Positions 42,055 to 50,740 of a stretch of DNA of 64,000 nt are shown here, in pieces; positions within the stretch are counted from its first letter, which is position 1; every line of letters begins with the position of its first letter. The stretch spans positions 1 to 64,000 of the forward strand of contig NZ_LZMH01000069.1 in the NCBI RefSeq assembly GCF_001673635.1, read 5' to 3'. A program made the position numbers and the translations under genes. This stretch comes from Mycobacterium asiaticum. GTDB taxonomy: Bacteria > Actinomycetota > Actinomycetes > Mycobacteriales > Mycobacteriaceae. A model generated the notes under the pieces. It did not search any database, was not told the origin of the DNA, and worked only from the letters and a program-made list of their open reading frames with translations.

Positions 42055-42924
42055 CTAAGCGACGTACTCCACCTCGCCGTCGTCCAGGACCAGCCGCGGG
42101 CCGAGCCCCTCCGCCCCGGACGCTTCGGTGCGGAACAGCGCCTTGCCCGGTCCGGTCTTCCAGATCAGCGTCGACAACGTCTCGCCGGGAAACACCGGCT
42201 TGGTGAAGCGGGCGGCGATCGAGGTGATGTTGTCGGCCACCCCATTGCCCAGCTCGGCGACGAGCGCCCGGCCGGAAACCCCATATGTGCACAGGCCGTG
42301 CAGGATCGGCCGGGGGAAGCCGGCCAGGTTGGTGGCGAACCACGGGTCGCTGTGTAGCGGGTTGCGGTCGCCGGACAGCCGGTAAATCAGCGCCTGGTCC
42401 TCGCGGGTCGGCAGGTCGATCCGGGCGTCGGGCTCCCGGTCGGGGAACTCCGGTGCCACCGGCCGTTCGCCCTTCTCTCCCCCGAAGCCGCCTTCGCCGC
42501 GGATCACCAGGGTGGTGAGGGTCTCGGCGATCAGCTTGCCGGAATCGGGATCCTTGCCCTCGCCGCGCAGCATCAGGATGGCGTTCTTTCCCTCACCCTT
42601 GTCCTGAATGTCGGCGACCTCGGTGACCACGGACAATTTTCCGGCCGGCGGCAACGGCGCATGCAACCGGACCGTCTGCGACCCGTGTAAAAGCATGGCC
42701 CAGTTGAACGTTCCCACCTTGCCGGCCGCCGCGAACGCCGGGCAGCAGATCACCGCATAGGTGGGCAACACCTGCTGTGGGATCTCGTGACTGTTCTCGG
42801 TGGTGAACGCCAAGTCGTCCAATCCGGCGCCGACACCGAGTGCGTAAAGCAATGTGTCCCGGTCGGTCCACTCGAACAACTGCGGCTCGGTTACCGCACC
42901 GACGGCACTCGGGTCAATCGCCAT
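42055..42924 (-). CDS. htdY: (R)-specific 3-hydroxyacyl-thioester dehydratase, MaoC family (Rv3389c-like)
   Basis: A 289-residue double-hotdog hydratase. The catalytic hydratase-2 motif is in the C-terminal half: YRLSGDRNPLHSDPWFA followed by GFPRPILHGLCTYG, with Asp and His of the active site. The N-terminal hotdog (ALGVGAGLDDLAFTTEN, PTYAVICCPAFAA) lacks it, as usual. HtdY in M. tuberculosis is reported as a 3-hydroxyacyl-thioester dehydratase, linked to fatty-acid metabolism. It is convergent with the permease gene, with a six-base gap. Confidence 0.94.
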   Translation of the reverse strand: MAIDPSAVGAVTEPQLFEWTDRDTLLYALGVGAGLDDLAFTTENSHEIPQQVLPTYAVICCPAFAAAGKVGTFNWAMLLHGSQTVRLHAPLPPAGKLSVVTEVADIQDKGEGKNAILMLRGEGKDPDSGKLIAETLTTLVIRGEGGFGGEKGERPVAPEFPDREPDARIDLPTREDQALIYRLSGDRNPLHSDPWFATNLAGFPRPILHGLCTYGVSGRALVAELGNGVADNITSIAARFTKPVFPGETLSTLIWKTGPGKALFRTEASGAEGLGPRLVLDDGEVEYVA

Positions 42925-43018
42925 GCGAGTCTCCTCTCGATTGAAAATTCACGCCTTTTCGGCACCTAACCATCGCAAACCCTTCCCACCGACGGTGTCG
43001 GCAGGGCAGGCTATCGCC

Positions 43019-43726
43019 ATGGTGAAGCGCACATTGATCTGTACGGTCTCCAAAGTCCTAGTCGTGGTGGCCGCGGCCACGCTTGTCGGCGCCTGCGGTG
43101 GCGGCAGCCCGGAGGCACGCAGCATCACCCTGACCTTCATTCGGAACGCGCAATCGCAGGCGAACGCCGACGGGATCATCGACACCGGGATACCGGGTCC
43201 CAGCCTCACCGAGGACGGCAAGGCCCAGGCGCAGCAACTCACCCACCAGCACAACGACTTCGACGCCATCTACTCCTCGCCGGCGGCCGCCGATCAGCAG
43301 ACAGCCGGACCGCTGGCCAGCCAGCTCGGTAAGCAGGTCGAGATCCTGCAGGGCGTGCAGTCCATCAATGCCGGCTGGTACAACGGCAAGCCCGAATCGA
43401 TGGCCAACTCCACCTACCTGCTGGCACCCACCCGCTGGGTGGACGGCGATGTCAACACGAGCATCCCGGGTTCGCTTAGCGGCGAGGACTTCAACTCGCA
43501 ATTCACCGCCGCGATCCGCAAGGTCTACGAGAGCAAGCACAGCAAGCCGGTGGTGTTCTCTCAGGGCACCGCGATCATGGTGTGGACCCTGATGAACGCC
43601 AAGAACCCGAAGCTGAGCCTGCTCAACAACCATCCGCTGCCCAACTTGGGCCGGGTTGTCATCACCGGCAACCCGACCACCGGCTGGACGTTGGTGGACT
43701 GGGACGGCGTCCGCAGCTTCAGCTAG
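43019..43726 (+). CDS. lpqD: Lipoprotein of the histidine-phosphatase fold (LpqD-like)
   Basis: A 235-residue exported lipoprotein. Start MVKRTLICTVSKVLVVVAAA leads to the lipobox LVGAC with Cys at about residue 26. The rest follows the phosphoglycerate-mutase-like fold (GPSLTEDGKAQAQQLTHQHN, DAIYSSPAAADQQTAGPLAS), but the catalytic RHGxxxxN signature reads FIRNAQSQAN, so the phospho-accepting His is replaced by Asn. Also, the second His motif is not evident. It may therefore be a non-catalytic family member. It is divergent from htdY. Confidence 0.88.
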   Translation: MVKRTLICTVSKVLVVVAAATLVGACGGGSPEARSITLTFIRNAQSQANADGIIDTGIPGPSLTEDGKAQAQQLTHQHNDFDAIYSSPAAADQQTAGPLASQLGKQVEILQGVQSINAGWYNGKPESMANSTYLLAPTRWVDGDVNTSIPGSLSGEDFNSQFTAAIRKVYESKHSKPVVFSQGTAIMVWTLMNAKNPKLSLLNNHPLPNLGRVVITGNPTTGWTLVDWDGVRSFS

Positions 43727-43783
43727 CACGCTGTACGCAGGCGAAGGTTGACGCGGGCGGCGCCTGCCGCCACGATGGGCTGC

Positions 43784-45784
43784 ATGCGGTATGTCGTTAC
43801 CGGCGGTACCGGGTTTATCGGGCGCCGGGTCGTGTCCCGCCTGCTGGACTCCGAACCCGATGCGCAGGTGTGGGTGCTGGTCCGCAGGCAGTCATTGGGC
43901 CGCTTCGAGCGCCTCGCGCAGCAATGGGATGAGCGGGTAAAACCCCTGGTCGGGGAGCTGCCCGAGCTGCAGCTGACCGACCGGGTGATCGACGAGCTGG
44001 GTTCGGTGGACCACTTGGTGCACTGCGCGGCGATATATGACATCACGGTCGGTGAGGCCGTGCAGCAGGCCGCCAACGTCGACGGCACCCGCGCCGTGGT
44101 CGCGCTGGCGCAGCGCCTGGACGCGACGTTGCATCACGTCTCGTCGATCGCGGTGGCAGGCGACTTCCGCGGCGAGTACACCGAGGACGATTTCGACGTC
44201 GGCCAGCAGCTACCGTCGCCGTATCACCGCACCAAGTTCGAGGCCGAGGCGCTGGTGCGGGACGCGCCCGGGCTGCGGTACCGCATCTACCGCCCGGCGG
44301 TCGTGGTCGGTGATTCGCGCACCGGCGAGATGGACAAGGTCGACGGCCCCTATTACTTCTTCGGCGTGTTGACGAAACTCGCTGCGCTGCCGTCGTTTAC
44401 CCCGATGCTGCTGCCCGATACCGGACGGACCAACATCGTTCCGGTCGATTACGTTGCCGACGCGCTGGTCGCGCTCATGCACGCAGCTGGCCGGGACGGG
44501 CAGACCTTCCACCTGACCGCACCGAAAACCGTTGGGCTGCGCGGCATCTACCGTGGTATTGCCGGGGCGGCCGGGCTGCCCGCGTTGCGCGGCTCATTGC
44601 CCCGGTCAGTCGGCACCTCGGTGCTGAAGGTGAGCGGGCGGGCCAAGGTGTTGCGCAACATGGCGGCGACCCAGCTCGGCATCCCGGCCGAGGTTCTCGA
44701 CGTCGTCGACCTGGCACCCACTTTCGTCTCGGACAAGACCCAAGACGCATTGCGGGACAAGGGAATCGAGGTCCCCCACTTCCGGGCATACGCTCCCAAG
44801 CTGTGGCGCTACTGGGCCGAGCATCTCGACCCCGACCGTGCCCGCCGGGACGATCCGAAGGGGCCGTTGGTGGGCCGGCACGTGATCATCACCGGCGCGT
44901 CCAGCGGCATCGGCCGGGCTTCGGCCATCGCGGTCGCCGAGCGCGGCGCGACGGTTTTCGCCTTGGCGCGCAACGGTGAGGCCCTCGAGCAGCTGGTCGC
45001 CGACATCCGCGCCAACGGTGGTCAGGCCCACGCCTTCGCCTGTGACGTCACCGATTCCGCGTCGGTGGACGCGACCGTCAAGGACATCCTGGGCCGCTTC
45101 GACCACGTCGACTACCTGGTCAACAACGCCGGCAGGTCCATCCGTCGATCGGTGGTGAACTCCACGGACCGGTTGCACGATTACGAGCGGGTGATGGCGG
45201 TCAACTACTTCGGTGCGGTGCGGATGGTGTTGGCGTTGCTGCCGCACTGGCGGGACCGGCGGTTCGGCCACGTCGTCAACGTGTCCAGCGCCGGTGTGCT
45301 GGCGCGCAATCCCAAATACAGCTCGTATCTGCCGACCAAGGCGGCGCTGGACGCGTTCTCCGACGTGGTCTCGTCCGAGACCCTGTCCGACCACATCACC
45401 TTCACCAACATCCATATGCCACTGGTGGCAACGCCGATGATCGCGCCGTCCAAGCGCCTCAATCCGGTGCCGGCCATCAGCGCCGAGCGCGCGGCCGCGA
45501 TGGTGGTGCGCGGGCTGGTCGAGAAGCCGGCGCGCATCGACACCCCGCTCGGAACACTCGCCGAAGCAGGCAACCACTTTGCGCCTGGGCTTTCGCGCCG
45601 AATTCTGCATCAGGTCTACCTCGGCTATCCCGACTCACCCGCCGCGCGCGGCATCACCGAACCCGTGGCGCCGGTACCGGTTCGCCGACGGCCCAAGCGG
45701 CCGTCCCGCAGCGTCGCCCGGGTGGTGGGGGTGCCCCGGCCCGTCCGGCGGCTGGTCCGGCTGGTGCCCGGCGTGCATTGGTGA
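43784..45784 (+). CDS. acrA1: Multifunctional fatty acyl-CoA reductase (Rv3391-like)
   Basis: A 666-residue protein with two Rossmann domains. The first (MRYVVTGGTGFIGRRVVSRL) is an extended-SDR, NAD_binding_4-type thioester reductase with YHRTKFEAE as its YxxxK region. The second begins near residue 365 (HVIITGASSGIGRASAIAVAERG), with NNAG and SSYLPTKAALDAF. This is the arrangement of AcrA1 acyl-CoA reductase, which reduces long acyl-CoAs to aldehyde or alcohol. The C-terminal ~45 residues are basic. I start at the ATG at 43784; TTG 43748 and ATG 43775 are in frame upstream. Confidence 0.92.
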   Translation: MRYVVTGGTGFIGRRVVSRLLDSEPDAQVWVLVRRQSLGRFERLAQQWDERVKPLVGELPELQLTDRVIDELGSVDHLVHCAAIYDITVGEAVQQAANVDGTRAVVALAQRLDATLHHVSSIAVAGDFRGEYTEDDFDVGQQLPSPYHRTKFEAEALVRDAPGLRYRIYRPAVVVGDSRTGEMDKVDGPYYFFGVLTKLAALPSFTPMLLPDTGRTNIVPVDYVADALVALMHAAGRDGQTFHLTAPKTVGLRGIYRGIAGAAGLPALRGSLPRSVGTSVLKVSGRAKVLRNMAATQLGIPAEVLDVVDLAPTFVSDKTQDALRDKGIEVPHFRAYAPKLWRYWAEHLDPDRARRDDPKGPLVGRHVIITGASSGIGRASAIAVAERGATVFALARNGEALEQLVADIRANGGQAHAFACDVTDSASVDATVKDILGRFDHVDYLVNNAGRSIRRSVVNSTDRLHDYERVMAVNYFGAVRMVLALLPHWRDRRFGHVVNVSSAGVLARNPKYSSYLPTKAALDAFSDVVSSETLSDHITFTNIHMPLVATPMIAPSKRLNPVPAISAERAAAMVVRGLVEKPARIDTPLGTLAEAGNHFAPGLSRRILHQVYLGYPDSPAARGITEPVAPVPVRRRPKRPSRSVARVVGVPRPVRRLVRLVPGVHW

Positions 45785-45837
45785 ATATTCGGCACGCCTA
45801 GACGTTTAACCCTGCGCGACGGCGGTATTCCCGCGCC

Positions 45838-46572
45838 GTGGTGCGAATTGCCAGCGACGAGGTCACCCACGGTGACCCGGTGGCCGCCGCGACCCACGAC
45901 CTGACCACGGCGGGCGTGGCCGTGCTGCCCGCTTTCGCGCTCAGCCGCAGCCTGGGCATACACCTTGAAGAGTGGATCCGGTTCGGGCGGCACTGGGATC
46001 ACCTGCTGCCCGACCGGTACGCCGCCGAGTTGGGCGTCCGGCGGCTGCGGCGTTACGGCCGGTACCTGATCGGCGACACAACCCGACCGGTGCCCGCCGA
46101 AGACTTCGTCCAGCCCGAGGACAGCAACCCGCTCTATATCGGCAAGAGCCGCGAGTTCGAACCGCTGACCCCGGCTTTCGCCGAAGACCCGGTGCTGCAC
46201 GGCCTGCTGGCACTGCTGCGCCGGCTGGCGTCGGCGCTCGACGAGGTCACCGAGTGGAACGTGAAGGTGCACCCTTTCCGCAGCCAGTCCTCGGGAAACG
46301 GGAACGGCAGGCCGACCCCGGAGGGGATGCATCGCGATGGCGTGACAATGGTCAGTTCGCTGTTGATCAGGCGGCGCAACGCGCTGGGTGGGCAGAGCGT
46401 GGTGTGCGACCCCGACGGCCGGCGACTACTCGCGACCACGTTGGTCGAGCCGGGCACGCTGCTGGTCGGCGACGACCGCCGCATCGTGCACGGCGTGTCG
46501 CCGATCCGGCCGATCGACGACTCCGGGCCGGCTCAGCGTGACGTCCTGGTGATCACCTTCGCATCCCGCTGA
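45838..46572 (+). CDS. 2-oxoglutarate/Fe(II) dioxygenase family protein
   Basis: A 244-residue protein starting at GTG. The iron-binding facial triad can be seen in GMHRDGVTMV (His, Asp) and the distal His in DRRIVHGVSPI; a C-terminal Arg follows (QRDVLVITFASR). The layout fits the 2OG-Fe_Oxy_2 group (PF10014), which includes free amino-acid hydroxylases such as isoleucine 4-hydroxylase. Substrate unknown here. It lies between acrA1 and the convergent cmaA1 and ends three bases from cmaA1. I do not recall this gene in H37Rv at this position. Confidence 0.82.
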   Translation: MVRIASDEVTHGDPVAAATHDLTTAGVAVLPAFALSRSLGIHLEEWIRFGRHWDHLLPDRYAAELGVRRLRRYGRYLIGDTTRPVPAEDFVQPEDSNPLYIGKSREFEPLTPAFAEDPVLHGLLALLRRLASALDEVTEWNVKVHPFRSQSSGNGNGRPTPEGMHRDGVTMVSSLLIRRRNALGGQSVVCDPDGRRLLATTLVEPGTLLVGDDRRIVHGVSPIRPIDDSGPAQRDVLVITFASR

Positions 46573-46575
46573 CGG

Positions 46576-47439
46576 TCACTTCTCGCAGGTGAACTGGTTG
46601 ACGTCGATGTAGCCGATGCGGAACATCTCGGCGCAACCGGTGAGGTACTTGATGTAGCGCTCGTACACTTCCTCGGACTGCAGCGCGATGGCTTGGTCTT
46701 TGTGTGCTTCGAGCGCCGCCGACCAGATGTCCAGTGTCTTGGCGTAGTGCGGTTGCAGCGATTGCACGCGCGTGACGCGGAAGCCGTTGGCGGTCGCGCG
46801 CTCTTGCACCATCGGTATCGACGGCAGCCGGCCGCCCGGAAAGATCTCGGTGACAATGAACTTGACGAACCGGGCGAATGTGAAGGACAGCGGCATGCCG
46901 CGTTCCTTCATCTCCAGTGGGTGCAACCCGGTGATGGTGTGCAGCAACATGATTCCGTCGTCGGGCAACAAGCGGTGCGCGAGCGTGAAGAACGCGTCGT
47001 AGCGCTCGTGTCCGAAGTGTTCGAACGCGCCGATGCTGACAATGCGGTCGACGGGTTCGTCGAACTGCTCCCAGCCCTCCAACAGCACCCGCCGGGTGCG
47101 CTGGGTGTCCATCGCGTCGAAGGTCTGCTGCACGTGGTTGGCCTGGTTCTTGGACAGGGTCAGCCCGACGACGTTGACGTCGTACTTCTCGATGGCGCGG
47201 CGCATGGTCGCACCCCAGCCGCAGCCCACGTCCAACAGCGTCATACCCGGCTGCAGACCCAGCTTGCCCAGCGCCAGGTCGATCTTGGCGATCTGCGCCT
47301 CTTCCAGCGTCATGTCCTCACGCTCGAAATACGCGCAGCTGTAGGTCTGGGTGGGATCCAGGAACAGCCGGAAGAAGTCGTCGGACAGGTCGTAGTGCGC
47401 CTGCACGTCGTCGAAGTGCGGCTTCAGGTCGTCCGGCAT
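46576..47439 (-). CDS. cmaA1: Cyclopropane mycolic acid synthase 1
   Basis: A 287-residue SAM-dependent methyltransferase that puts a cis-cyclopropane on mycolic acids. The sequence is very close to M. tuberculosis CmaA1 as I remember it: PHFDDVQAHYDLSDDFFRLF, LDVGCGWGATMRRAIEKYDV (SAM motif I), VGLTLSKNQANHVQ, SIGAFEHFGHERYDAFF with the bicarbonate-site Glu/His region, and the C-terminal YLTGCAEMFRIGYIDVNQFT. I start at the ATG at 47439; the longer frame to 47685 lies antisense to iunH. It is divergent from iunH with only 23 bases between the start codons. Confidence 0.95.
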   Translation of the reverse strand: MPDDLKPHFDDVQAHYDLSDDFFRLFLDPTQTYSCAYFEREDMTLEEAQIAKIDLALGKLGLQPGMTLLDVGCGWGATMRRAIEKYDVNVVGLTLSKNQANHVQQTFDAMDTQRTRRVLLEGWEQFDEPVDRIVSIGAFEHFGHERYDAFFTLAHRLLPDDGIMLLHTITGLHPLEMKERGMPLSFTFARFVKFIVTEIFPGGRLPSIPMVQERATANGFRVTRVQSLQPHYAKTLDIWSAALEAHKDQAIALQSEEVYERYIKYLTGCAEMFRIGYIDVNQFTCEK

Positions 47440-47462
47440 CTCGCCAGCGTAGTGTGGCGCCG

Positions 47463-48398
47463 GTGAGCGCGGTGTTCGCGGATGTCGATACCGGCATTGA
47501 CGACGCGATCGCGCTGATCTACTTGCTGGCCAGCGGTGTCGATCTGGTCGGCGTCGCCTCGACCGGCGGCAACATTGCCGTCGACCAGGTCTGCGAAAAC
47601 AACCTGGCCCTGCTCGAATTGTGCGGTGCGACGGGGGTGCCTGTGTCCCGGGGCGCCGGTCAGCCGCTGGCCGGACCAGGGCCACGTCGCGGAGACTTCC
47701 ACGGCCCCAACGGTTTAGGTTATGCCGAGTTGCCGCCCGCCCAGCGACCGGTGACCGGACACGACGCCGCCGCGGCGTGGGTGCGCGCCGCTCACCGCTA
47801 TCCCGGCGCGCTGATCGGGCTGGCGACGGGTCCCTTGACCAACCTGGCGCTCGCGGTGCGCGCCGAACCCGAGCTGCCGCAGTTGGTGGGTCGGCTGGTG
47901 ATCATGGGCGGGATGTTCGGCGACGAGTATGGCACCGATCGGCAAGCCGAGTGGAACGTGAAGGTGGATCCGGAGGCGGCAGCGGAGGTGTTCGCCGCCT
48001 GGGCGGGGCCGGATCGCCTTCCCGTGGTGTGCGGCCTGGATCTGACCCGGACCGTCGCGATGAGACCGGATCACCTCGCCAGGCTTCCGGGCGCGGATCC
48101 GGTCAGCCGGTTTATCCGGGACGCGATGCGCTTCTACTTCGAAGTCCACCGCGACCGCGGCCTGGGCTACCTGGCCCATCTGCACGATCCGCTGGCCGCG
48201 GCCGTAGCACTGGACCCGCAACTCGTGCTGACCCGCGCCGCCCGCGTGAGCGTCGACCTGCGCGGTGAGCGCGGCCTCACCGCGGCCGCCTGGGATTCAC
48301 CGGAACCCAACGCGCACATCGGAGTTCGAGTGGATGCGGGAGCGGTGCTGGATCGGCTGATCACGCAGGTCGCCGAGTTCGCGCAGTCGGTGCGCTGA
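47463..48398 (+). CDS. iunH: Nucleoside hydrolase (Rv3393-like)
   Basis: A 311-residue inosine-uridine-preferring nucleoside hydrolase that releases ribose from purine or pyrimidine nucleosides (salvage). The calcium-binding motif DVDTGIDDA lies at residues 7-15. A second family motif is ATGPLTNLALAVRAEPEL with MGGMFGDEYG, and WNVKVDPEAAAEVF plus LHDPLAAAVALDP follow. The GTG at 47463 (MSAVFADVDTG) best fits the family; a GTG at 47454 is possible. The 23-base gap to cmaA1 must hold both initiation regions, so at least one promoter lies inside the neighbouring gene or the two are leaderless. Confidence 0.93.
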   Translation: MSAVFADVDTGIDDAIALIYLLASGVDLVGVASTGGNIAVDQVCENNLALLELCGATGVPVSRGAGQPLAGPGPRRGDFHGPNGLGYAELPPAQRPVTGHDAAAAWVRAAHRYPGALIGLATGPLTNLALAVRAEPELPQLVGRLVIMGGMFGDEYGTDRQAEWNVKVDPEAAAEVFAAWAGPDRLPVVCGLDLTRTVAMRPDHLARLPGADPVSRFIRDAMRFYFEVHRDRGLGYLAHLHDPLAAAVALDPQLVLTRAARVSVDLRGERGLTAAAWDSPEPNAHIGVRVDAGAVLDRLITQVAEFAQSVR

Positions 48399-48687
48399 GC
48401 GCGCGCCCCCCGCCCTCACCCCGGATCTCAAATTCTGGCCCTATCTCACCCTGGCACCCGTAGGGGGAAACCGCGCCGGATACCCGGCTTTCGGAGGAAT
48501 CGGGGCCGCATTTCCAGGTGGCCATGCACAGGATGGCACGCTGGTCCCAAAAAATGTTGCCGTTCGTCTTGCAAATTGGCACCGCAGTACCTATTTTAGA
48601 AGCACAGTGAGACTCAGATCACGCACCGAGGCTGGTCTGGCACAGGGGAGGCGGTCGCAACCGCGGCCGGGAGAAAGGGAACAGCAG

Positions 48688-49035
48688 GTGTCAGGAACCA
48701 GGCCGACCGTGCGGCGGCTCAACCTTTCCGTGGTCAACAACTCGCCGACGGCGCAGGATTCCGGCGAGCGTGCATGGGTCTCGAAAGCACTGTGCCGGAG
48801 CGCCGATCCCGACCAGCTCTTCGTGCGGGGCGCTGCCCAGCGCCAGGCCGCGACGTTGTGCCGGCACTGCCCGGTGTTGCAGGAATGCGGCGCGGACGCG
48901 CTGGACAACAAGGTTGAGTTCGGCGTGTGGGGCGGCATGACCGAGCGGCAGCGCAGGGCCCTGCTCAAGGAGCACCCCGAGGTCGTGTCCTGGGCTGACT
49001 TCCTCAACAAGCGCAAGGCCCGCTCCGCCGTCTAG
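48688..49035 (+). CDS. WhiB-family iron-sulfur regulator, WhiB4-like paralogue
   Basis: A 115-residue Wbl protein. The four cluster-binding Cys are in KALCRSADPDQLF, TLCRHCPVLQEC (CxxCxxxxxC), followed by the VWGGMTERQRRALLK beta-turn and basic helix. The sequence SGTRPTVRRLNL... and NKVEFGVWGGMTERQRRALLK is strikingly like WhiB4 (Rv3681c) as I recall it, though this locus is far from Rv3681c. The GTG at 48688 is preferred because AAGGGA sits seven bases upstream and the protein then begins SGTRP like WhiB4. It is convergent with imuB. The ~290 bases before it hold no gene I can see. Confidence 0.92.
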   Translation: MSGTRPTVRRLNLSVVNNSPTAQDSGERAWVSKALCRSADPDQLFVRGAAQRQAATLCRHCPVLQECGADALDNKVEFGVWGGMTERQRRALLKEHPEVVSWADFLNKRKARSAV

Positions 49036-49148
49036 GCTCCGAGCGCCGGCTTCTTCATTACGCGATTGTTACAGCGAAGCCGGTTTACGGCACACCTCAA
49101 CGAATGCCCCTGCGGCATAAGCACATCCGCAATGTGTGTTATTCGGCC

Positions 49149-50735
49149 TTACTCGTATATTCCCTCCAAATACCACCTCCTCTGTCGATAGCACAGCAGT
49201 AGCGCCCGCTCGCTTTGCAACAGCACCTGGGCACGAGCGATCCGGCTGACCCCTGAAATGGCCTCCGGCCGGTCATCCCACCAGCGCTCATCGACCGGCC
49301 AGGGCCCCGCCCACCAGCGCAACTGGTCATCCCGACCGCGGACGGCCAACCGGGCAGGGTCGGCGGAGAACAGCCCCCGGCTGGTGACGCGGACCGGGTT
49401 GCCTTGAGCGTCAAACAATTCCACCGGGTCATCCACCAGTACCGACGGCGACGGCTCGGGTAACTGGCCGGGCCACGGCTGACTCGGGTCGGCCCGGGGC
49501 ACCGGCTCGTCACCCAACGGGGTGAACGTAATGCGTTCGGCCGGCCCACGTCCGCCGGACAGCACCGGCACCTGCACCGCCTCCGGCCCCAGTAAGCCCT
49601 GCACCCGCACCAGCGCCCGTCGGGCCCGAAGCCGGTCCTCCTCCCCCAGCCCGCCCCAGAGCGGGAGCTGCAGCGCCTCGGCCGAGACAACCTCGACGGC
49701 CTGCAGCCGCAACGACGTCAGCGGTGCATCCAGAGGCTGACCCCGCGCGAGGCGATGACTCAACCATCCGTCCAGTTGCCAGCGCACCCGGTCGGCGGTG
49801 GCGTCCTCGGTCAGCGGTTCGGCACACCGCCACACCCTGCTCAACTCGTCGCCGTTGGCGGTGACGGCGTGAATGGCCAACCGGGTGCATCCCACCCCGG
49901 CGGCCAACAACCCCTGATGCAGGCTGGCAGCCAGCGAACGGCCGGCGAACGCCGCCGCGTCGACCCGGTCGATCGGCGGATCGCAGTCCAGCACGGCGCC
50001 GAGCTCCTGCGGTGGCTCCCGTCCGGACGGCCCTCGCTCCGGTTCACCGCGGGCGAACCGATGCGCGGTCACCGCATCGGCCCCGAACCGGGAGGCCACG
50101 TCGGAGCGGGACAGCGCGGCGAACTGCCCCAAGGTGCGAATCCCCATCCGCCACAACAGGTCTGCCAACTCATTGCGCCCCGGCCCGGCCAGGCTCGGCT
50201 CGGTGGCGAGCTGGCGGATCGACAGCAACGACAGAAACCGCGCGTCGCCGCCCGGCTCCACGATGCGGCCCGCCCGCGCGGCGAAGACAGCGGTGGAGAG
50301 CCCGTCGGCGACGCCGACCTGACATTCCGCGCCGGCCGCGGCCACCGCGTCGATCAAGCGTTCGGCCGTCTGCTGTTCGGACCCGAAGAACCGGGCCGCC
50401 CCGCGCACCGGCAGCACCAGGAGGCCGGGCCGGAGCACCTCGGCCCGGGGCACCAGATCTTCCACGGCGGCGACCACTCCCTCGAAGAAGCGGGCGTCAC
50501 GGTCGGCGTCGGCGGCCGCGATGTGCAGTTGCGGACACCGGGCCGCCGCCTCCCGGCGCCGCAACCCGCGCCGCACCCCGGCCGCCCGAGCCGTCGCCGA
50601 ACAGGCGATCACCCGGTTCGCCAAGGTGACCGCAACCGGCGCCGTCGCAGCCTGGCCGGCGGCCGCGGCCGCCGCGACCGCGGGCCAATCCATGCACCAG
50701 ATCGCCAAGACGCGCGATCCAGGGGAACCAGCCAT
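49149..50735 (-). CDS. imuB: ImuB, Y-family-like mutasome adaptor
   Basis: A 528-residue protein of the Y-family polymerase fold without polymerase activity in mycobacteria. It bridges ImuA' and DnaE2 to the beta clamp. The N-terminus MAGSPGSRVLAIWCMDWPAVAAA has lost the usual run of catalytic acids. A beta-clamp-binding motif QLPLWG is present in LQLPLWGGLGEEDRL near residue 355. Thumb/HhH and little-finger-like regions are recognisable (ELADLLWRMGIRTLGQFAALSRSDVASRFG). I start at the ATG at 50735, five bases after the imuA' stop; a longer frame to 50777 would overlap imuA'. Confidence 0.93.
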   Translation of the reverse strand: MAGSPGSRVLAIWCMDWPAVAAAAAAGQAATAPVAVTLANRVIACSATARAAGVRRGLRRREAAARCPQLHIAAADADRDARFFEGVVAAVEDLVPRAEVLRPGLLVLPVRGAARFFGSEQQTAERLIDAVAAAGAECQVGVADGLSTAVFAARAGRIVEPGGDARFLSLLSIRQLATEPSLAGPGRNELADLLWRMGIRTLGQFAALSRSDVASRFGADAVTAHRFARGEPERGPSGREPPQELGAVLDCDPPIDRVDAAAFAGRSLAASLHQGLLAAGVGCTRLAIHAVTANGDELSRVWRCAEPLTEDATADRVRWQLDGWLSHRLARGQPLDAPLTSLRLQAVEVVSAEALQLPLWGGLGEEDRLRARRALVRVQGLLGPEAVQVPVLSGGRGPAERITFTPLGDEPVPRADPSQPWPGQLPEPSPSVLVDDPVELFDAQGNPVRVTSRGLFSADPARLAVRGRDDQLRWWAGPWPVDERWWDDRPEAISGVSRIARAQVLLQSERALLLCYRQRRWYLEGIYE

Positions 50736-50740
50736 CGGAA

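Noticed and set aside
47440..47685. N-terminal extension of cmaA1
   Set aside because: Arg/Pro-rich sequence antisense to iunH; CmaA1 proteins begin at MPDDLKPHF.
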